64,000 nt of DNA from Spirosoma foliorum (GCF_014117325.1 NZ_CP059732.1:8507501-8571500); one strand, 5' to 3'; shown: positions 1 to 12,803, counted from the first letter of the stretch. Notes: generated by a model not told the origin, from the sequence alone. Numbers and translations are program-made.

Positions 1-1
1 C

Positions 2-214
2 TGGTCGCCCGATGCGGCTAAACTCAACAGCCAGTTAAAATTATTCACGATCAGTGTGGGCACGGAGGATTTTCTATATGAACCCGTGAAAAAGAATATT
101 GCGATGTTCGAGGACAAAAAGATTAAACTGAAAAGCTACATCGTTCCCGGCGGTCATACCTGGATGAACTGCAAACAATACCTGGCCACCACCCTCCAGG
201 AGCTATTTAAATAA
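2..214 (+). CDS. C-terminal end of a secreted-type esterase (partial)
   Basis: About 70 residues are open from the left edge to a TAA stop at 212-214. The segment contains FTISVGTEDFLYEP, where the Asp-bearing loop of alpha/beta-hydrolase esterases lies, and YIVPGGHTW, which fits the catalytic His of the esterase D / feruloyl esterase family (PF00756). The same GGHTW arrangement ends the esterase at 1501-3427. The gene starts outside the window, so its signal peptide and nucleophile Ser cannot be checked. The next esterase starts only 36 bases downstream on the same strand, which suggests one operon of polysaccharide de-esterification genes. The family call is by motif and neighbour similarity. 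Confidence 0.75.
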   Translation, partial: WSPDAAKLNSQLKLFTISVGTEDFLYEPVKKNIAMFEDKKIKLKSYIVPGGHTWMNCKQYLATTLQELFK

Positions 215-3427
<3,213 letters not shown>

Positions 3428-3471
3428 ACGGCACTATAAAGAACATAGCTCATCCTGTAAAGTAATTCGTT

Positions 3472-4590
3472 ATGCTCCCAAACAAACACATCATTGCCCT
3501 AAGTGCGGCTGTACTTCTGCTGGCTAACGTCACCACAGAGAAGGGTACTGCGTTGGCGCAGTCCATTCCGTCGTTGAAAGACACGTTCAAAAAAGATTTT
3601 GGCATCGGAACGGCGCTCAACAACGCCCAGATTGAGGAGCGGGACCCTCAGATGACGGAATTTATTGCCCGCCAGTTCAACATGGCGACGCCCGAAAACA
3701 TCATGAAGTCGGCGCTGATCCATCCGAAGTGGGACACGTACGATTTTTCCATGGGGGACAAACTGGTTGACTTCGGCAGGAAGCATAACATCAAAATAAA
3801 CGGGCATACGCTGATCTGGCACAGCCAGTTACCGTCTTTCATTCGGGGAATTCACAGCCAGGATTCGATCCGAACCTTTTTTACGGACCATATCAAAACG
3901 GTTGCCGGACACTATAAAGGCAAGGTTTTCTCATGGGATGTCGTAAATGAAGCCCTTAACGAAGATGGTACGTTGCGGAAATCGGTTTTTCTGCAATACC
4001 TCGGCGACGATTACATTACGCAGGCCTTCCGGCTGGCGCAGGAAGCCTCGCCCGGTACCGAGTTATACTACAACGATTACAACAACGAACAGCCTGCCAA
4101 GCGGGCGGGCTGTCTTGCGCTGATCAAGAAGGTGAAAGAAGCCGGGGTACGGATTGATGGCGTGGGTATTCAGGGACACTGGCACGTTGGGAAAATACCC
4201 CTGAACGACATTGAGGAAAGCATCAATCAATACGCGGCCCTGGGAATGAAGGTCATGTTCACGGAACTGGACATTGAAGTGCTGCCCCGAAACTTTCAGG
4301 GGGCCGATGTCGGTCAGCGCATGACGGCGAACGAACAGTCGAATCCCTATGCTGCGGCCCTGCCCGATAGTGTTCAGCAGCAACTAGCTGCTGATTACGA
4401 AGCCCTTTTCAAACTATTCCTCAAGCACAAAGACAAAGTTACGAGGGTCACATTCTGGGGTATCAACGATGGGCAGAGCTGGCTGAACAACTGGCCCATC
4501 CGGGGCCGAACCAGTTACCCGCTGCTGTTTGATCGGAATAATCAGCCCAAGCCCGCTTTTTACAGAGTGATCGGATTGAAGAAAGGCTAG
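3472..4590 (+). CDS. Secreted GH10 endo-1,4-beta-xylanase
   Basis: The 372-residue product should hydrolyse internal beta-1,4 links of xylan. Residues 1-30 are a signal peptide ending near ALAQ. The remainder is a single GH10 barrel: FNMATPENIMK near 69, HTLIWHSQLP near 112, WDVVNEA with acid/base Glu160, and FTELDIEV with nucleophile Glu265. Closing motifs are VTFWGINDGQSWLN and YPLLFD. The length is normal for a one-domain GH10 enzyme, with no carbohydrate-binding module. It is plus-strand with the upstream esterases and the downstream GH43 gene, so a shared transcript is likely. A second GH10 paralogue lies at 5930-6991. Confidence 0.96.
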   Translation: MLPNKHIIALSAAVLLLANVTTEKGTALAQSIPSLKDTFKKDFGIGTALNNAQIEERDPQMTEFIARQFNMATPENIMKSALIHPKWDTYDFSMGDKLVDFGRKHNIKINGHTLIWHSQLPSFIRGIHSQDSIRTFFTDHIKTVAGHYKGKVFSWDVVNEALNEDGTLRKSVFLQYLGDDYITQAFRLAQEASPGTELYYNDYNNEQPAKRAGCLALIKKVKEAGVRIDGVGIQGHWHVGKIPLNDIEESINQYAALGMKVMFTELDIEVLPRNFQGADVGQRMTANEQSNPYAAALPDSVQQQLAADYEALFKLFLKHKDKVTRVTFWGINDGQSWLNNWPIRGRTSYPLLFDRNNQPKPAFYRVIGLKKG

Positions 4591-4674
4591 ATCAAATCTG
4601 CCCACACGTTAAGACACGTTATGCTACTGGCGCTGTGGATTATTTTCTTTTAACTACCAATGAATCAATTTATT

Positions 4675-5712
4675 ATGAAACGAACGTACACGGCACTTGC
4701 CCTTATTGGGTGTTCGCTGACCGCTTTCGCGCAAACCAACAAGACGCCCAAAAATCAGCCGCTGGTATCGCACATCTACACGGCTGACCCGTCGGCGCAT
4801 GTTTTCAACGGTAAAATCTACATTTATCCTTCGCATGATATTGATGCCAAGGATGTTAAGGAGGATGACGAAGGCGGGCATTTTGCCATGCGTGACTACC
4901 ATGTTCTGTCAATGGATAAGATTGGTGGCCCGGTGAAAGACAATGGGGTAGCCCTCGACATTAAAGATATTCCCTGGGCAGGTCGCCAGCTATGGGCACC
5001 CGATGCTACCTATAAGAACGGTACGTATTACTTGTATTTCCCGGTAAAAGACAAGCAGGACATTTTTCGCATCGGTGTAGCGACCAGCAAAAGCCCGACG
5101 GGGCCCTTCAAGCCAGAATCGGAACCCATTAAAGGCAGCTACAGCATCGATCCCACCGTGTTTCAGGACACCGATGGCAAAGCCTATCTCTATTTTGGCG
5201 GCATCTGGGGTGGTCAGTTGCAGCGCTGGAGTGGTAACAACTATGACCCCAAAGGCGCTTTAAAGAAAAAAGAGGAAGTAGCGTATCTGCCTCGCGTTGC
5301 CCGGTTAAGCGCCGATATGAAATCTTTCGCCGAGCCAGTTCGGGAAGTGCAGCTACTGGATAAGGCTGGCAAACCCTTCCTGGAGAAAGACAATGACAAG
5401 CGGTTTTTCGAAGCGGCCTGGCTCCACAAATACAACGGCAAGTACTACTTCTCGTACTCAACCGGCGATACGCACAATCTTTGCTACGCCATCGGCGACA
5501 ATCCGTATGGTCCCTTTACGTACCAGGGTATTCTGCTCAAACCCGTTCTTGGCTGGACAAATCACCATTCCATCGTGCAGGTAGGGTCGAAATGGTATCT
5601 GTTCTACCACGATGTCCAGCTCTCTGGAAAAACTCATCTGCGGAATGTGAAAGTAACCGAGTTAACCTACAATCCAGATGGCACAATCCAAACAATCGAT
5701 GCCTACAAGTAA
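4675..5712 (+). CDS. Secreted GH43-family glycoside hydrolase (beta-xylosidase/arabinofuranosidase type)
   Basis: The 345-residue product has a signal peptide (MKRTYTALALIGCSLTAFAQ) and a five-bladed-propeller GH43 domain. The three catalytic acids can be placed: base Asp in YTADPSAHVF, the pKa-modulating Asp in SIDPTVFQDTDG, and acid Glu in FFEAAWLHKYNGKYY. The expected substrates are xylo-oligosaccharides or arabinose side chains released by the flanking GH10 enzymes. ATG 4675 gives the best signal peptide; an in-frame ATG at 4660 adds MNQFI. The subfamily and true substrate cannot be settled here. Confidence 0.92.
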   Translation: MKRTYTALALIGCSLTAFAQTNKTPKNQPLVSHIYTADPSAHVFNGKIYIYPSHDIDAKDVKEDDEGGHFAMRDYHVLSMDKIGGPVKDNGVALDIKDIPWAGRQLWAPDATYKNGTYYLYFPVKDKQDIFRIGVATSKSPTGPFKPESEPIKGSYSIDPTVFQDTDGKAYLYFGGIWGGQLQRWSGNNYDPKGALKKKEEVAYLPRVARLSADMKSFAEPVREVQLLDKAGKPFLEKDNDKRFFEAAWLHKYNGKYYFSYSTGDTHNLCYAIGDNPYGPFTYQGILLKPVLGWTNHHSIVQVGSKWYLFYHDVQLSGKTHLRNVKVTELTYNPDGTIQTIDAYK

Positions 5713-5793
5713 GGGTTTTCGACAGGATTAACAGCCGGGCCGACGTTTCGGATGGACAGGATTCTTCTAACTGATGGACCAATTCATGACCGT

Positions 5794-5888
5794 GAATTTT
5801 TGTCATCCCGACGCAGGAGGGATCTTCGGATGAGCCAATAAAATAACCAGCGACCGAAGATCCCTCCTGCGTCGGGATGACAAAATTC
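5794..5888. repeat. REP-like intergenic inverted repeat, GTCATCCCGACG family
   Basis: The arms at 5794-5829 and 5854-5888 are complementary over about 35 bases apart from one extra T; the core is TCATCCCGACGCAGGAGGGA. Related copies lie at 36159-36244 (complete), 10541-10607 (one arm decayed) and more distantly 1386-1473. The element sits between the GH43 and second GH10 genes and could fold as an RNA hairpin separating them. Confidence 0.88.
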
Positions 5889-5929
5889 AATGATAAATCC
5901 TGTCGAAGAAAAACTAAACCATTATCCCT

Positions 5930-6991
5930 GTGAGAAAACGGATTTCTTATATCCTGATTGCCTTATCCGTTGCCTTCGTAGCACCCGAAAAAGGGCTAAA
6001 AGATTATTACAAGGCCTATTTCCCGATTGGGGTGGCCGTAAACCCGCGCATGGTGCAGCCCGGACCAGATGCTGACTTGATTAAAGCCCAGTTCAACAGC
6101 ATGACACCCGAAAATGCGATGAAAATGGGGCCAATTCATCCCGAAGAGAACCGCTATAACTGGAAAGACGCCGACGCCATCGCTGATTTTGCCCAGCAGA
6201 ACAACATCAAACTACGGGGACACACCCTCTGCTGGCATAACCAGACGCCCCGCTGGTTCTTCACGGACTCGACGGGTAAAACCGTCAGCCGGAAGGTTTT
6301 ACTAGCCCGCCTGAAGCAACATATTACCGACGTCATGGGTCGCTATAAAGGCAAAATCTACGCCTGGGATGTTGTGAACGAAGCCGTCCCCGACACAGGG
6401 ACTGGTATCTACCGCAAATCGAAATTTTACGAGATCATCGGCGAAGACTATATTGAGAAGGCGTTTCAATACGCCCATGAAGCCGACCCCTCAGCCCAAC
6501 TGTTTTATAACGATTACAATACCGAAAATGCCTCGAAGCGGGAACGTATTTATCAGTTATTGAAAAAGTTAAAGGATAAGAAGATACCCATCAATGGAGT
6601 AGGCTTACAGGCTCATTGGTCCATTTACGAGCCCTCCGCGCAGGAGTTGGAAGAATCCATTTCCAAATTCGCCAGCCTGGGCCTAAAGATCCAGTTTACG
6701 GAAGTCGATATGTCGGTCTATCCCAAAGAACACGAAGGTCGGGCCCGGCGGGATACCGATAAGAGTGAGTTTACGCCGGAGATGAATGATAAACAGGCGG
6801 CTCAGTACAAACTAGTGTTCGATATCTTCCGGAAGCATCGCGACAAGATCACCGGCGTAACGTTCTGGAACCTGACCGACAAATATTCCTGGCTGGATAA
6901 TTTTCCCGTTCCCGGCCGCAAGGATTACCCTTTACTGTTCGATCAGAATGGCCAGCCAAAGAAAGCGTATGAACGTGTGGTGAATTTTTAA
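5930..6991 (+). CDS. Secreted GH10 endo-1,4-beta-xylanase, second copy
   Basis: The 353-residue product has a short signal segment MRKRISYILIALSVAFVAP followed directly by the GH10 barrel. Motifs are FNSMTPENAMKMGPIHP, HTLCWHNQTPRWFF, WDVVNEAVPD with acid/base Glu151, QFTEVDMSVYP with nucleophile Glu258, and VTFWNLTDKYSWLDNFP. The start codon is GTG at 5930; no upstream ATG in frame gives a signal peptide. It is clearly a paralogue of 3472-4590 but divergent, for instance ARRDTDKSEFTPEM near 270, which suggests a different preference for decorated xylan or oligomer length. It is the last gene of the polysaccharide block. Confidence 0.95.
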   Translation: MRKRISYILIALSVAFVAPEKGLKDYYKAYFPIGVAVNPRMVQPGPDADLIKAQFNSMTPENAMKMGPIHPEENRYNWKDADAIADFAQQNNIKLRGHTLCWHNQTPRWFFTDSTGKTVSRKVLLARLKQHITDVMGRYKGKIYAWDVVNEAVPDTGTGIYRKSKFYEIIGEDYIEKAFQYAHEADPSAQLFYNDYNTENASKRERIYQLLKKLKDKKIPINGVGLQAHWSIYEPSAQELEESISKFASLGLKIQFTEVDMSVYPKEHEGRARRDTDKSEFTPEMNDKQAAQYKLVFDIFRKHRDKITGVTFWNLTDKYSWLDNFPVPGRKDYPLLFDQNGQPKKAYERVVNF

Positions 6992-7874
6992 AAAAGAAGA
7001 ATTAAGAACTGTTTTCTTACGTATGGAGGCTAAGCAGTGACCAATTATGAAAGCCCAGTAGCGAAGGGAACTATTAATGTAAGCTCCTCAACAAAATCAT
7101 TGTAGGTCGAATCCTTGTAGTTATCAGCGGTATTTTTGCTGAGTGCAGCCTTACAGGCTGCTGGATGGTTGGCATACCATTACCTTAGATGGCTGCAATA
7201 CAACTAGAAATAAGCTGTAAAAAGCCTGTTCTACAATAAGGAAGGACTTAGTACACCGACTTTGGGAACCACTACGGACACACTTTTTAGTTGGGCCCTT
7301 GTTTAGACGACAATCAAAATTTAGAGTTCAGCTTGATAGCAACCAGAAAGTTAGTGGCAACGGAATCTCCCAAGATAAGATCACTGGTGTCGACAAAATT
7401 CGACCAACTCTGGATACGCTACGGGCCTAATTACGCCCCGAAGGTAAGCTGATGGTGGCCCGCTACTTTCTATTAGCTCGGAGCCAAGACCATTTAATTG
7501 GCTTATTAGTATTTCTACAGGCTCTCGAATGCTCAATTGAGTGAGTTTTTCTTCAGCTACCTATAGGCTACTTACAATGCCTGAATGATATTTATGATTA
7601 CGCCACACTCCCTGTACGTTTACCTAAAACGTACAGGGAGTGTGGCGTAATCATAAATACCCAGATAAACTGACTTTTAGAGTTATTCGTCTCGTAGATG
7701 ATAATCAATGCCCAGAAAATTAGAAAGTTAATCAATCAGGTAAACTTTATTAGGAACAGAAGGTTACATGCTCGTAGTCTCAAACAGCACCAAGAGCAAT
7801 TCGGGACAATAATTTAGGACTAGTCACTTAACTAACCGGAGACCAGTCATCCTCTTTGTGAGTAAATAACCGTA
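6992..7874. other. Gene-poor stretch with a possible small gene relic
   Basis: No intact gene is supported in this 880-base gap. Plus frame 7221-7550 stays open apart from one internal TAA and reads ...LRPEGKLMVARYFLLARSQ, which may be a decayed gene, but I do not recognise it. The clearest structure is the perfect hairpin at 7589-7659. The last 200 bases should hold the promoter of the kinase at 7875. Confidence 0.4.
7589..7659. repeat. Perfect 33-bp inverted repeat with 5-base loop
   Basis: Arms 7589-7621 and 7627-7659 are fully complementary; the core is ATTACGCCACACTCCCTGTA. It lies 215 bases upstream of the histidine kinase gene, with no coding sequence nearby. A stem this long without mismatches suggests a recent or still active dispersed repeat, or a strong RNA hairpin. 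Confidence 0.9.
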
Positions 7875-9806
7875 ATGAGTATACTTCTTCCTCCAGCATT
7901 GATGCGAAAGTTGGCCAGCGCCACTACGCTGGCCCCATTTTTATTTACCCTCACCTGCTTATCAGTCATCATTTATTCGCTTTACCAAAGCCAGCAACAA
8001 CGTCAGCATAATGAGGATTGGCTACTACAAACGGGTACGGTCATCTCGATGTTGGGATATCTAAACACCTTAGCTGTAGAGGCTGAAACGGGTACTAGAG
8101 GCTACTTACTAAGTGGACATGAAAGTGCTTTAGCCCCCTACAAAACTGCATTAGAACAACTCCCTATTCAATTAAATGCGCTGCGTACACTTATCGATAA
8201 TGATCCTGAGCAGAAGCTACCCTTTACGATTCTTCAGAAACTGATACGTCAACGATTACTGCTTAGTCAGACCTTAATCCAACTTCGCCAAATGGGGAAA
8301 AACCCAGAGTTTGCCCAGCGAGAAATGAATGAAGGAAAAGTTCTTATGGACAAGATTCGCCATCAGATAAGCCAAATGACCGACTTGGAAAAGCAACGGC
8401 TTGCTAGTCGTCAGGCAAGCCTTGGAGAGGCTACTCGCCGGGGAAAATGGTGGGGGCGCTGGCTAGTCGGGATTTGTCTGTTAATGGTGTTAACGGCGGC
8501 TTCGCTGGCTCAAGTGCTCCGAAAGAGTGTTCGCCAACAACGGCAACTCCACCAACTTCAGGAAAAGCTGGTAGGGAAACTGGCTCAACAACAGGAATTA
8601 GAAGCAGTTCTGATCCGACAAACCGATCAATTGCGAACCACGTTAGATGCCTCCCTTAACGGAATTCTTTCGATGTCGGCGCTGCGAAATGAGCAGGGCG
8701 AAATTATTAATTTCCGAATGGACACGGCCAACACAACGGTGAAACGAATGACAGGTCGGGATGTAGATGAGATTTTAGGTCGTACCCTATTAGACGTCTT
8801 TCCAGGCAACGCCGAAAATGGTTTTCTAGATCTGTATAAACGTGTTGTCAATACGGGAGAGGCCGAACACTCGATGCAATATTATCAAGACGATCAGGGG
8901 CTGGCAGGCTGGTTTGAGGTATCGGCTGTCAAACAAAACGATGACCGGGTGGTGGTGACCTTCATCAACGTGACCGACCACCAGCAGGACAAAGAAAAAG
9001 CGGAACGAACGCTTCGTCAATTGCAGGAGTCGAATGAAAATTTAGCACAGTTTGCGTTTGTGGCAAGTCATGACCTGCAAGCCCCATTGCGCAAGATTCA
9101 AAGCTTTGGGGACATCCTCTTGCAACAACATGGGTCTATCTTACCGGATTCGGGAGTCCATTTAGTAAACAGGATGCTCCAAACCAGCGAACGAATGAGT
9201 CATCTTATCCGTGGTTTACTGAATTATTCTCGCATAGGCGGCTCCCAAAGTCCACACCAACGGGTAGATTTAAGCGAACTCATTGACGGTATTCTGGATG
9301 ACCTGGAATTAGATATTATTGAAAAGCAGGCCATTCTCGAAGTCGATCAACTGCCTCAGGTTTGGGGCGACCCTGTCCAGTTGCAGCAGCTCTTTAGTAA
9401 TTTAGTGTCCAATGCGCTCAAGTTTACTAAGCCGGGAAGAAAGCCGAAGGTATTTATACGTTGTCAGGTCGTGGCAGTGAACAAGCTCCCTGATTCCCTA
9501 TTTCCCGTTTCCAGAAACCATCAATCGTACTACGAACTCAGTGTGATTGATAACGGTATTGGTTTCGAGGAGCAGTATATAGACCGCATCTTTAAACTGT
9601 TCGAGCGGCTACATGGCAAAAACTCATATCCGGGTAGTGGAATTGGGTTAGCCATCTGCAAGCAAATTGTAATGAATCATAAAGGTATGCTGCTGGTAGC
9701 GAGTAAACCCGACGAAGGGGCTGCCTTCCGTGTCTATCTGCCAGTAATTAATCAGCCTGACATTAACTGGCTAAGTTTAGACCACAGTCGTTCGTTACCC
9801 TACTAG
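7875..9806 (+). CDS. Membrane sensor histidine kinase (CHASE3-PAS-HisKA-HATPase)
   Basis: The 643-residue kinase has a first membrane segment near residues 16-37 and an extracytoplasmic CHASE3 domain with the typical ETGTRGYLLSG motif near 73. A second membrane segment lies near 193-212, followed by a coiled linker and a PAS domain near 250-370. The kinase core has H-box ASHDLQAPLRKIQ, N-box LFSNLVSNALKF, G1 VIDNGIGFEEQY and G2 GSGIGLAICKQI. There is no fused receiver, so it must pass phosphate to a separate regulator; the single-domain receiver at 12138-12590 is the nearest. The ligand sensed by CHASE3 is unknown. It closely resembles the kinase core of 15291-17321. Confidence 0.93.
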   Translation: MSILLPPALMRKLASATTLAPFLFTLTCLSVIIYSLYQSQQQRQHNEDWLLQTGTVISMLGYLNTLAVEAETGTRGYLLSGHESALAPYKTALEQLPIQLNALRTLIDNDPEQKLPFTILQKLIRQRLLLSQTLIQLRQMGKNPEFAQREMNEGKVLMDKIRHQISQMTDLEKQRLASRQASLGEATRRGKWWGRWLVGICLLMVLTAASLAQVLRKSVRQQRQLHQLQEKLVGKLAQQQELEAVLIRQTDQLRTTLDASLNGILSMSALRNEQGEIINFRMDTANTTVKRMTGRDVDEILGRTLLDVFPGNAENGFLDLYKRVVNTGEAEHSMQYYQDDQGLAGWFEVSAVKQNDDRVVVTFINVTDHQQDKEKAERTLRQLQESNENLAQFAFVASHDLQAPLRKIQSFGDILLQQHGSILPDSGVHLVNRMLQTSERMSHLIRGLLNYSRIGGSQSPHQRVDLSELIDGILDDLELDIIEKQAILEVDQLPQVWGDPVQLQQLFSNLVSNALKFTKPGRKPKVFIRCQVVAVNKLPDSLFPVSRNHQSYYELSVIDNGIGFEEQYIDRIFKLFERLHGKNSYPGSGIGLAICKQIVMNHKGMLLVASKPDEGAAFRVYLPVINQPDINWLSLDHSRSLPY

Positions 9807-9820
9807 TTCTTTCCCAGAGT

Positions 9821-9847
9821 AGATTCTCGGGTTCGCCCGCGCGGTTG
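9821..9847. repeat. 27-bp repeat, inverted copy at 17439-17465
   Basis: The sequence beginning AGATTCTCGGGTTCGCCCGC recurs exactly as its reverse complement at 17439-17465. Both copies lie just downstream of a histidine kinase gene. It contains the small hairpin CGGG-CGAA-CCCG on the opposite strand. Beside it, ATCGGATTCTACTG recurs in direct orientation at 17395-17408, so the composite element has been rearranged. Confidence 0.9.
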
Positions 9848-10540
9848 ATTTCATCGGATTCTACTGGTGGTATTCTGCTGGTAATCAGGCCTAAACTATG
9901 AATTAGAATCAAAAGAATCTCTAGAACCTACCTTAATAAAGCACTAGTTCAAAAAACCGTTCTGGGGCAGTCCGCCAGATGAACCATCTGATTGATGGCT
10001 CCGATACTCCCAGTTCATTAAACTCATTTGCTGTCCAGATCAGAATGGACGAAATGGATGATCCATTAAAGTACTCTAACACTAGCAGTTCGATGCGGGG
10101 CCGACCGTGCGGGATTAGTAAGAACGAGTAATCAGCGTACCACTCGGCCAATCCCGAGTGGTGATTGAGCAAGCTATCTTTTTCATAACTACAAATAGCC
10201 TCACTTAGGGTGTGATAGATTGGCCCCCAAGCAATAGGGATTAACAACAAAACGGTCAATGCGTTTCAGGACGGATCAATTTCGGATAGGTCACTCGAAC
10301 GTATAGGGCAACCCGTTTGGGTCGATCCGGTAATTTTTGACCCATAGTGCCTTGTCCAAAAGGATGGATTTGTGGAGGCAGACTTACATCAATATCATGA
10401 CCTGACTCATACGGACAGATCAGCTGTGCTGTCCTTGCGACGAAAATCCGCATCGAACCAGACCACTGCCAGTACATTAACAGTGAATTGTGGATAGAAC
10501 CTGAAATTGTCAGCTGATTGTCTGTTAGTTATAGTCTTAT

Positions 10541-10607
10541 TTTTTGTCATCCCGATGTCAGGAGGGATCTTTGGCAACGGGTTATTTACCGAAGCTCCTT
10601 CCATTAT
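10541..10607. repeat. Truncated REP-like repeat, GTCATCCCGA family
   Basis: The left arm TTTTTGTCATCCCGATGTCA and following AGGAGGGATCTTTGG match the complete copies at 5794 and 36159. The right arm is reduced to roughly TTACCGAAGCTCCTT, so the hairpin is no longer complete. It abuts the 3' end of the NHL-protein relic. Confidence 0.75.
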
Positions 10608-10617
10608 TCACATTAAC

Positions 10618-11401
10618 TTATAATCCGTTGAGAATACGGGAATAGACGTTATTGTTCGTGTTGATGTCGTAGGTTTTCCCTGTGTCGTTGGTTACGTTCA
10701 CGGTTATATTGGATACACTGCCCGAGTTGGCACTGATACGCCTAAGGGTTAAGCCGAGTACCGATTGACCTCCCCCTCAATCCAGCTACTAGGTTTCATC
10801 CAGAAACTTAACTGCCTGCTAGGTCGTTGATTACCGACCAGTCTGCGTTGTTGACTGTTACCGAATTCTGATTGCCTCCGGTTTCGTTGATACTGGTAAG
10901 GGCCTCGTTAAAAACCAGTGAATAGCCAATTGGGGCCGTTACAGTAATGGTAACACTATTGGGGGGAGTAGCTACCCAGCCTACTTCGAATATTCTGACC
11001 AAAGAATCTTTACTACTATTGGTCGGGAAGTTCGCATCGGGCAGGGTAATTATGGGCGATAGGTCAGGGACATTGGTAGCTGTTACACTTACCAGCTGGC
11101 TTTGACTGCAACTCCCCAAGCTAATGACAACCGTAAATGTTTGTGGGCCGGCCGTTGACAGGCTGGCAATAGTGGCTATTGTACTAAGGGTAGCATCTGT
11201 AAGGTAAAAAAGTGCTATCACACGAGGACTTTGAATATTGGCATCGGTGGCTGATCCACCATCTCCCCAGTAAAACGTTCCGGCCAGTTTTGTGATGATT
11301 TGAGAGGATTGGGCAGTGGCTATACAGGAAATGCAATACAGGGTAATAAAGCCGAGGAAAGAGCCATAAAGGCGTACAGACAGAAGTAATGTTTTAACCA
11401 T
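10618..11401 (-). pseudogene. Relic of a large secreted NHL-repeat protein
   Basis: From an ATG at 11401 the minus strand encodes a signal peptide (MVKTLLLSVRLYGSF...CIATAQS) and then IITKLAGTFYWGDGGSATDA, which matches the opening of NHL-repeat proteins. The expected run of NHL repeats is missing. The frame passes straight into adhesin-like sequence (GPQTFTVVISLGSCSQSQLV) and stops at 10808. Beyond the stop, another frame continues as RRISANSGSVSNITVNVTND to a natural-looking TAA at 10618. Internal deletion plus frameshift best explains this. A short expressed secreted protein (10808-11401) cannot be excluded. Confidence 0.6.
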
Positions 11402-11767
11402 AACGAAGATTGTAACCTGGCCCATAGACGGGCTCAGTCGCTCGGCAAATCAATGCGATATGGAAGAGGTTACCCCTGGTTAGTAAACAAAGAAAGTGAT
11501 CAGAAAACCAGCTTTTCAGGAGACTTACGGTTTATTAAATGGGGCAAGAAAAAGGAATATGTGCTTTGAAGCCGTTTACGACAACGGCGATTCTTTTATG
11601 GTGCATTGGCAGGATATCCTTTTGATCTCGTGCTGACCCTGAACACAGGCTCTGCCTGGTAAGCCACACCTTTACCGCATTGATCGGTAGACATTTAAAA
11701 GATGAACGAACTTAGATCGATGTTCAGTAGATTTACAGCATCGAACCTAAATTAGTACGCACACCAA
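11402..11767. other. Intergenic region, no gene seen
   Basis: I see no coding frame, repeat or RNA gene in this 366-base stretch between divergent units. It presumably contains the promoter of the hypothetical gene at 11768, but no clear promoter could be fixed. Confidence 0.4.
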
Positions 11768-12172
11768 ATGCAAATTTTCTTCAACACAATTAACTTACCG
11801 TTCAAGGTTGGTGATACCGTTTTTGTCAATAAAGAACATGGCAGCCATTTGCCCGACAAAACAGGCCCCATCTATCCATACTTTGAAGCGGAAATCGCTC
11901 GGATTTTTTTTGATGGTCGGTTGGAGGAGTTATCGGTCATTGCGGAACCGCTCGACTCCTACGAATTGGAAGTCAAGAATGTCATCTACGAATTGAAACC
12001 CGTAGGAAACTATTCCGATCTGGTAAGAATGCCGCTACGAATGACCTTACCGATCAAGGAACCCATATTATTTCCGTCAGAACAAGAATTACTCGATTAC
12101 CAACAAACACTTGATAGTGTTGTGAACTTGCAAACCCTTAAGACTGACCTGAAGGAAGATAAGCCAGCGTAA
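11768..12172 (+). CDS. Conserved-looking hypothetical cytoplasmic protein
   Basis: The 134-residue protein has no signal peptide or membrane segment. The N-terminal half (FKVGDTVFVNKEHGS...YFEAEIARIFFDGR) looks like a small beta-barrel of the kind that opens SH3-like modules; the tail is acidic and helical. I do not recognise a family. Its 3' end overlaps the end of the convergent response regulator gene by 35 bases, which is unusual but codon use looks real in both. It may work with the nearby signalling genes, though nothing in its sequence shows this. Confidence 0.65.
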   Translation: MQIFFNTINLPFKVGDTVFVNKEHGSHLPDKTGPIYPYFEAEIARIFFDGRLEELSVIAEPLDSYELEVKNVIYELKPVGNYSDLVRMPLRMTLPIKEPILFPSEQELLDYQQTLDSVVNLQTLKTDLKEDKPA

Positions 12173-12590
12173 ACCAGTATTGGCGAACGACCTGGAGTAG
12201 TTCCAGTAATTGTTCATAATGGTCAGGTTTCTGAATCACCGTCTGCGCCCCCATCTGGTAAGCTAATCGGGCCCTATATGGATCATCAACCCCCGTTAAA
12301 ATAATGACTGGAATATGCGACCAGTTTTTATTGATTTTCAAGTTCATCAGAATTTCCAGACCATCGGGATAGGGCATGTATAAATCCAGAAAAATCAACT
12401 GGGGTATATTGCCAGCTACGCTCATCAGCTCAAGCATGACCAGACCATTGCCAAAATGACGGAGCTTACAATTGGGGAAAACAGAAAGAAGCGCTTGTTC
12501 AAATAAAAATACGTCATCTTCGTCATCGTCTACCAAGTACACTAGTTGGTTATGAGTAGGACTACCCATTGGGGTAAATGTAGCTGGCAT
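12138..12590 (-). CDS. Single-domain response regulator (CheY-like receiver)
   Basis: The 150-residue protein is one receiver domain and nothing else. The acidic pocket is DDDEDD at residues 21-26, phosphoacceptor Asp69 sits in LIFLDLYMPYPDG, the switch Thr is Thr99 in ILTG, and the conserved Lys is Lys121 in IQKPD. The DEDDVFLFEQAL signature is typical of the Rcp1-type receivers that pair with phytochrome- or PAS-type kinases in Bacteroidota. With no output domain, it probably acts as a phosphate shuttle or by protein contact. The kinases at 7875 and 15291 have no receiver, so they are candidate partners by proximity only. Confidence 0.93.
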   Translation of the reverse strand: MPATFTPMGSPTHNQLVYLVDDDEDDVFLFEQALLSVFPNCKLRHFGNGLVMLELMSVAGNIPQLIFLDLYMPYPDGLEILMNLKINKNWSHIPVIILTGVDDPYRARLAYQMGAQTVIQKPDHYEQLLELLQVVRQYWFTLAYLPSGQS

Positions 12591-12803
12591 AAGAAAGAAT
12601 GTAGTTAGCTTATTTATACATCGAAAAGCGCAAAAATGTTTCTATAAGCTTAAAAATGGCGGTAGTATCATATAGATGGTTTTAGGGTTAGTTCGTTGCA
12701 TGTCTCCCTTATAACAATCGTTTAAAAGGGAAGACCCGAAAAGCCCCTGAACATATATAGTTGCTAACGCTCTTCAAATTTTAGTAGTTAAGAAACGGCT
12801 TAG

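Larger units (their letters stand above)
9807..10617. other. Non-coding or decayed stretch after the first kinase
   Basis: Two overlapping minus-strand frames (9933-10259 from TTG, 10256-10477) touch in a TTGA arrangement and read like ordinary protein, for example LPDRPKRVALYVRVTYPK. Neither is recognised and both may be fragments of a decayed gene. The stretch also holds a repeat shared with 17.4 kb (9821-9847, plus ATCGGATTCTACTG at 9853-9866) and a truncated REP-like element at 10541. I do not support a functional gene here. Confidence 0.35.

Noticed and set aside
10256..10604. Overlapping minus-strand frames after the first kinase
   Set aside because: Some stretches look protein-like, but part is read through a repeat and no family or clear start is visible, so they are described only within the gap entry.
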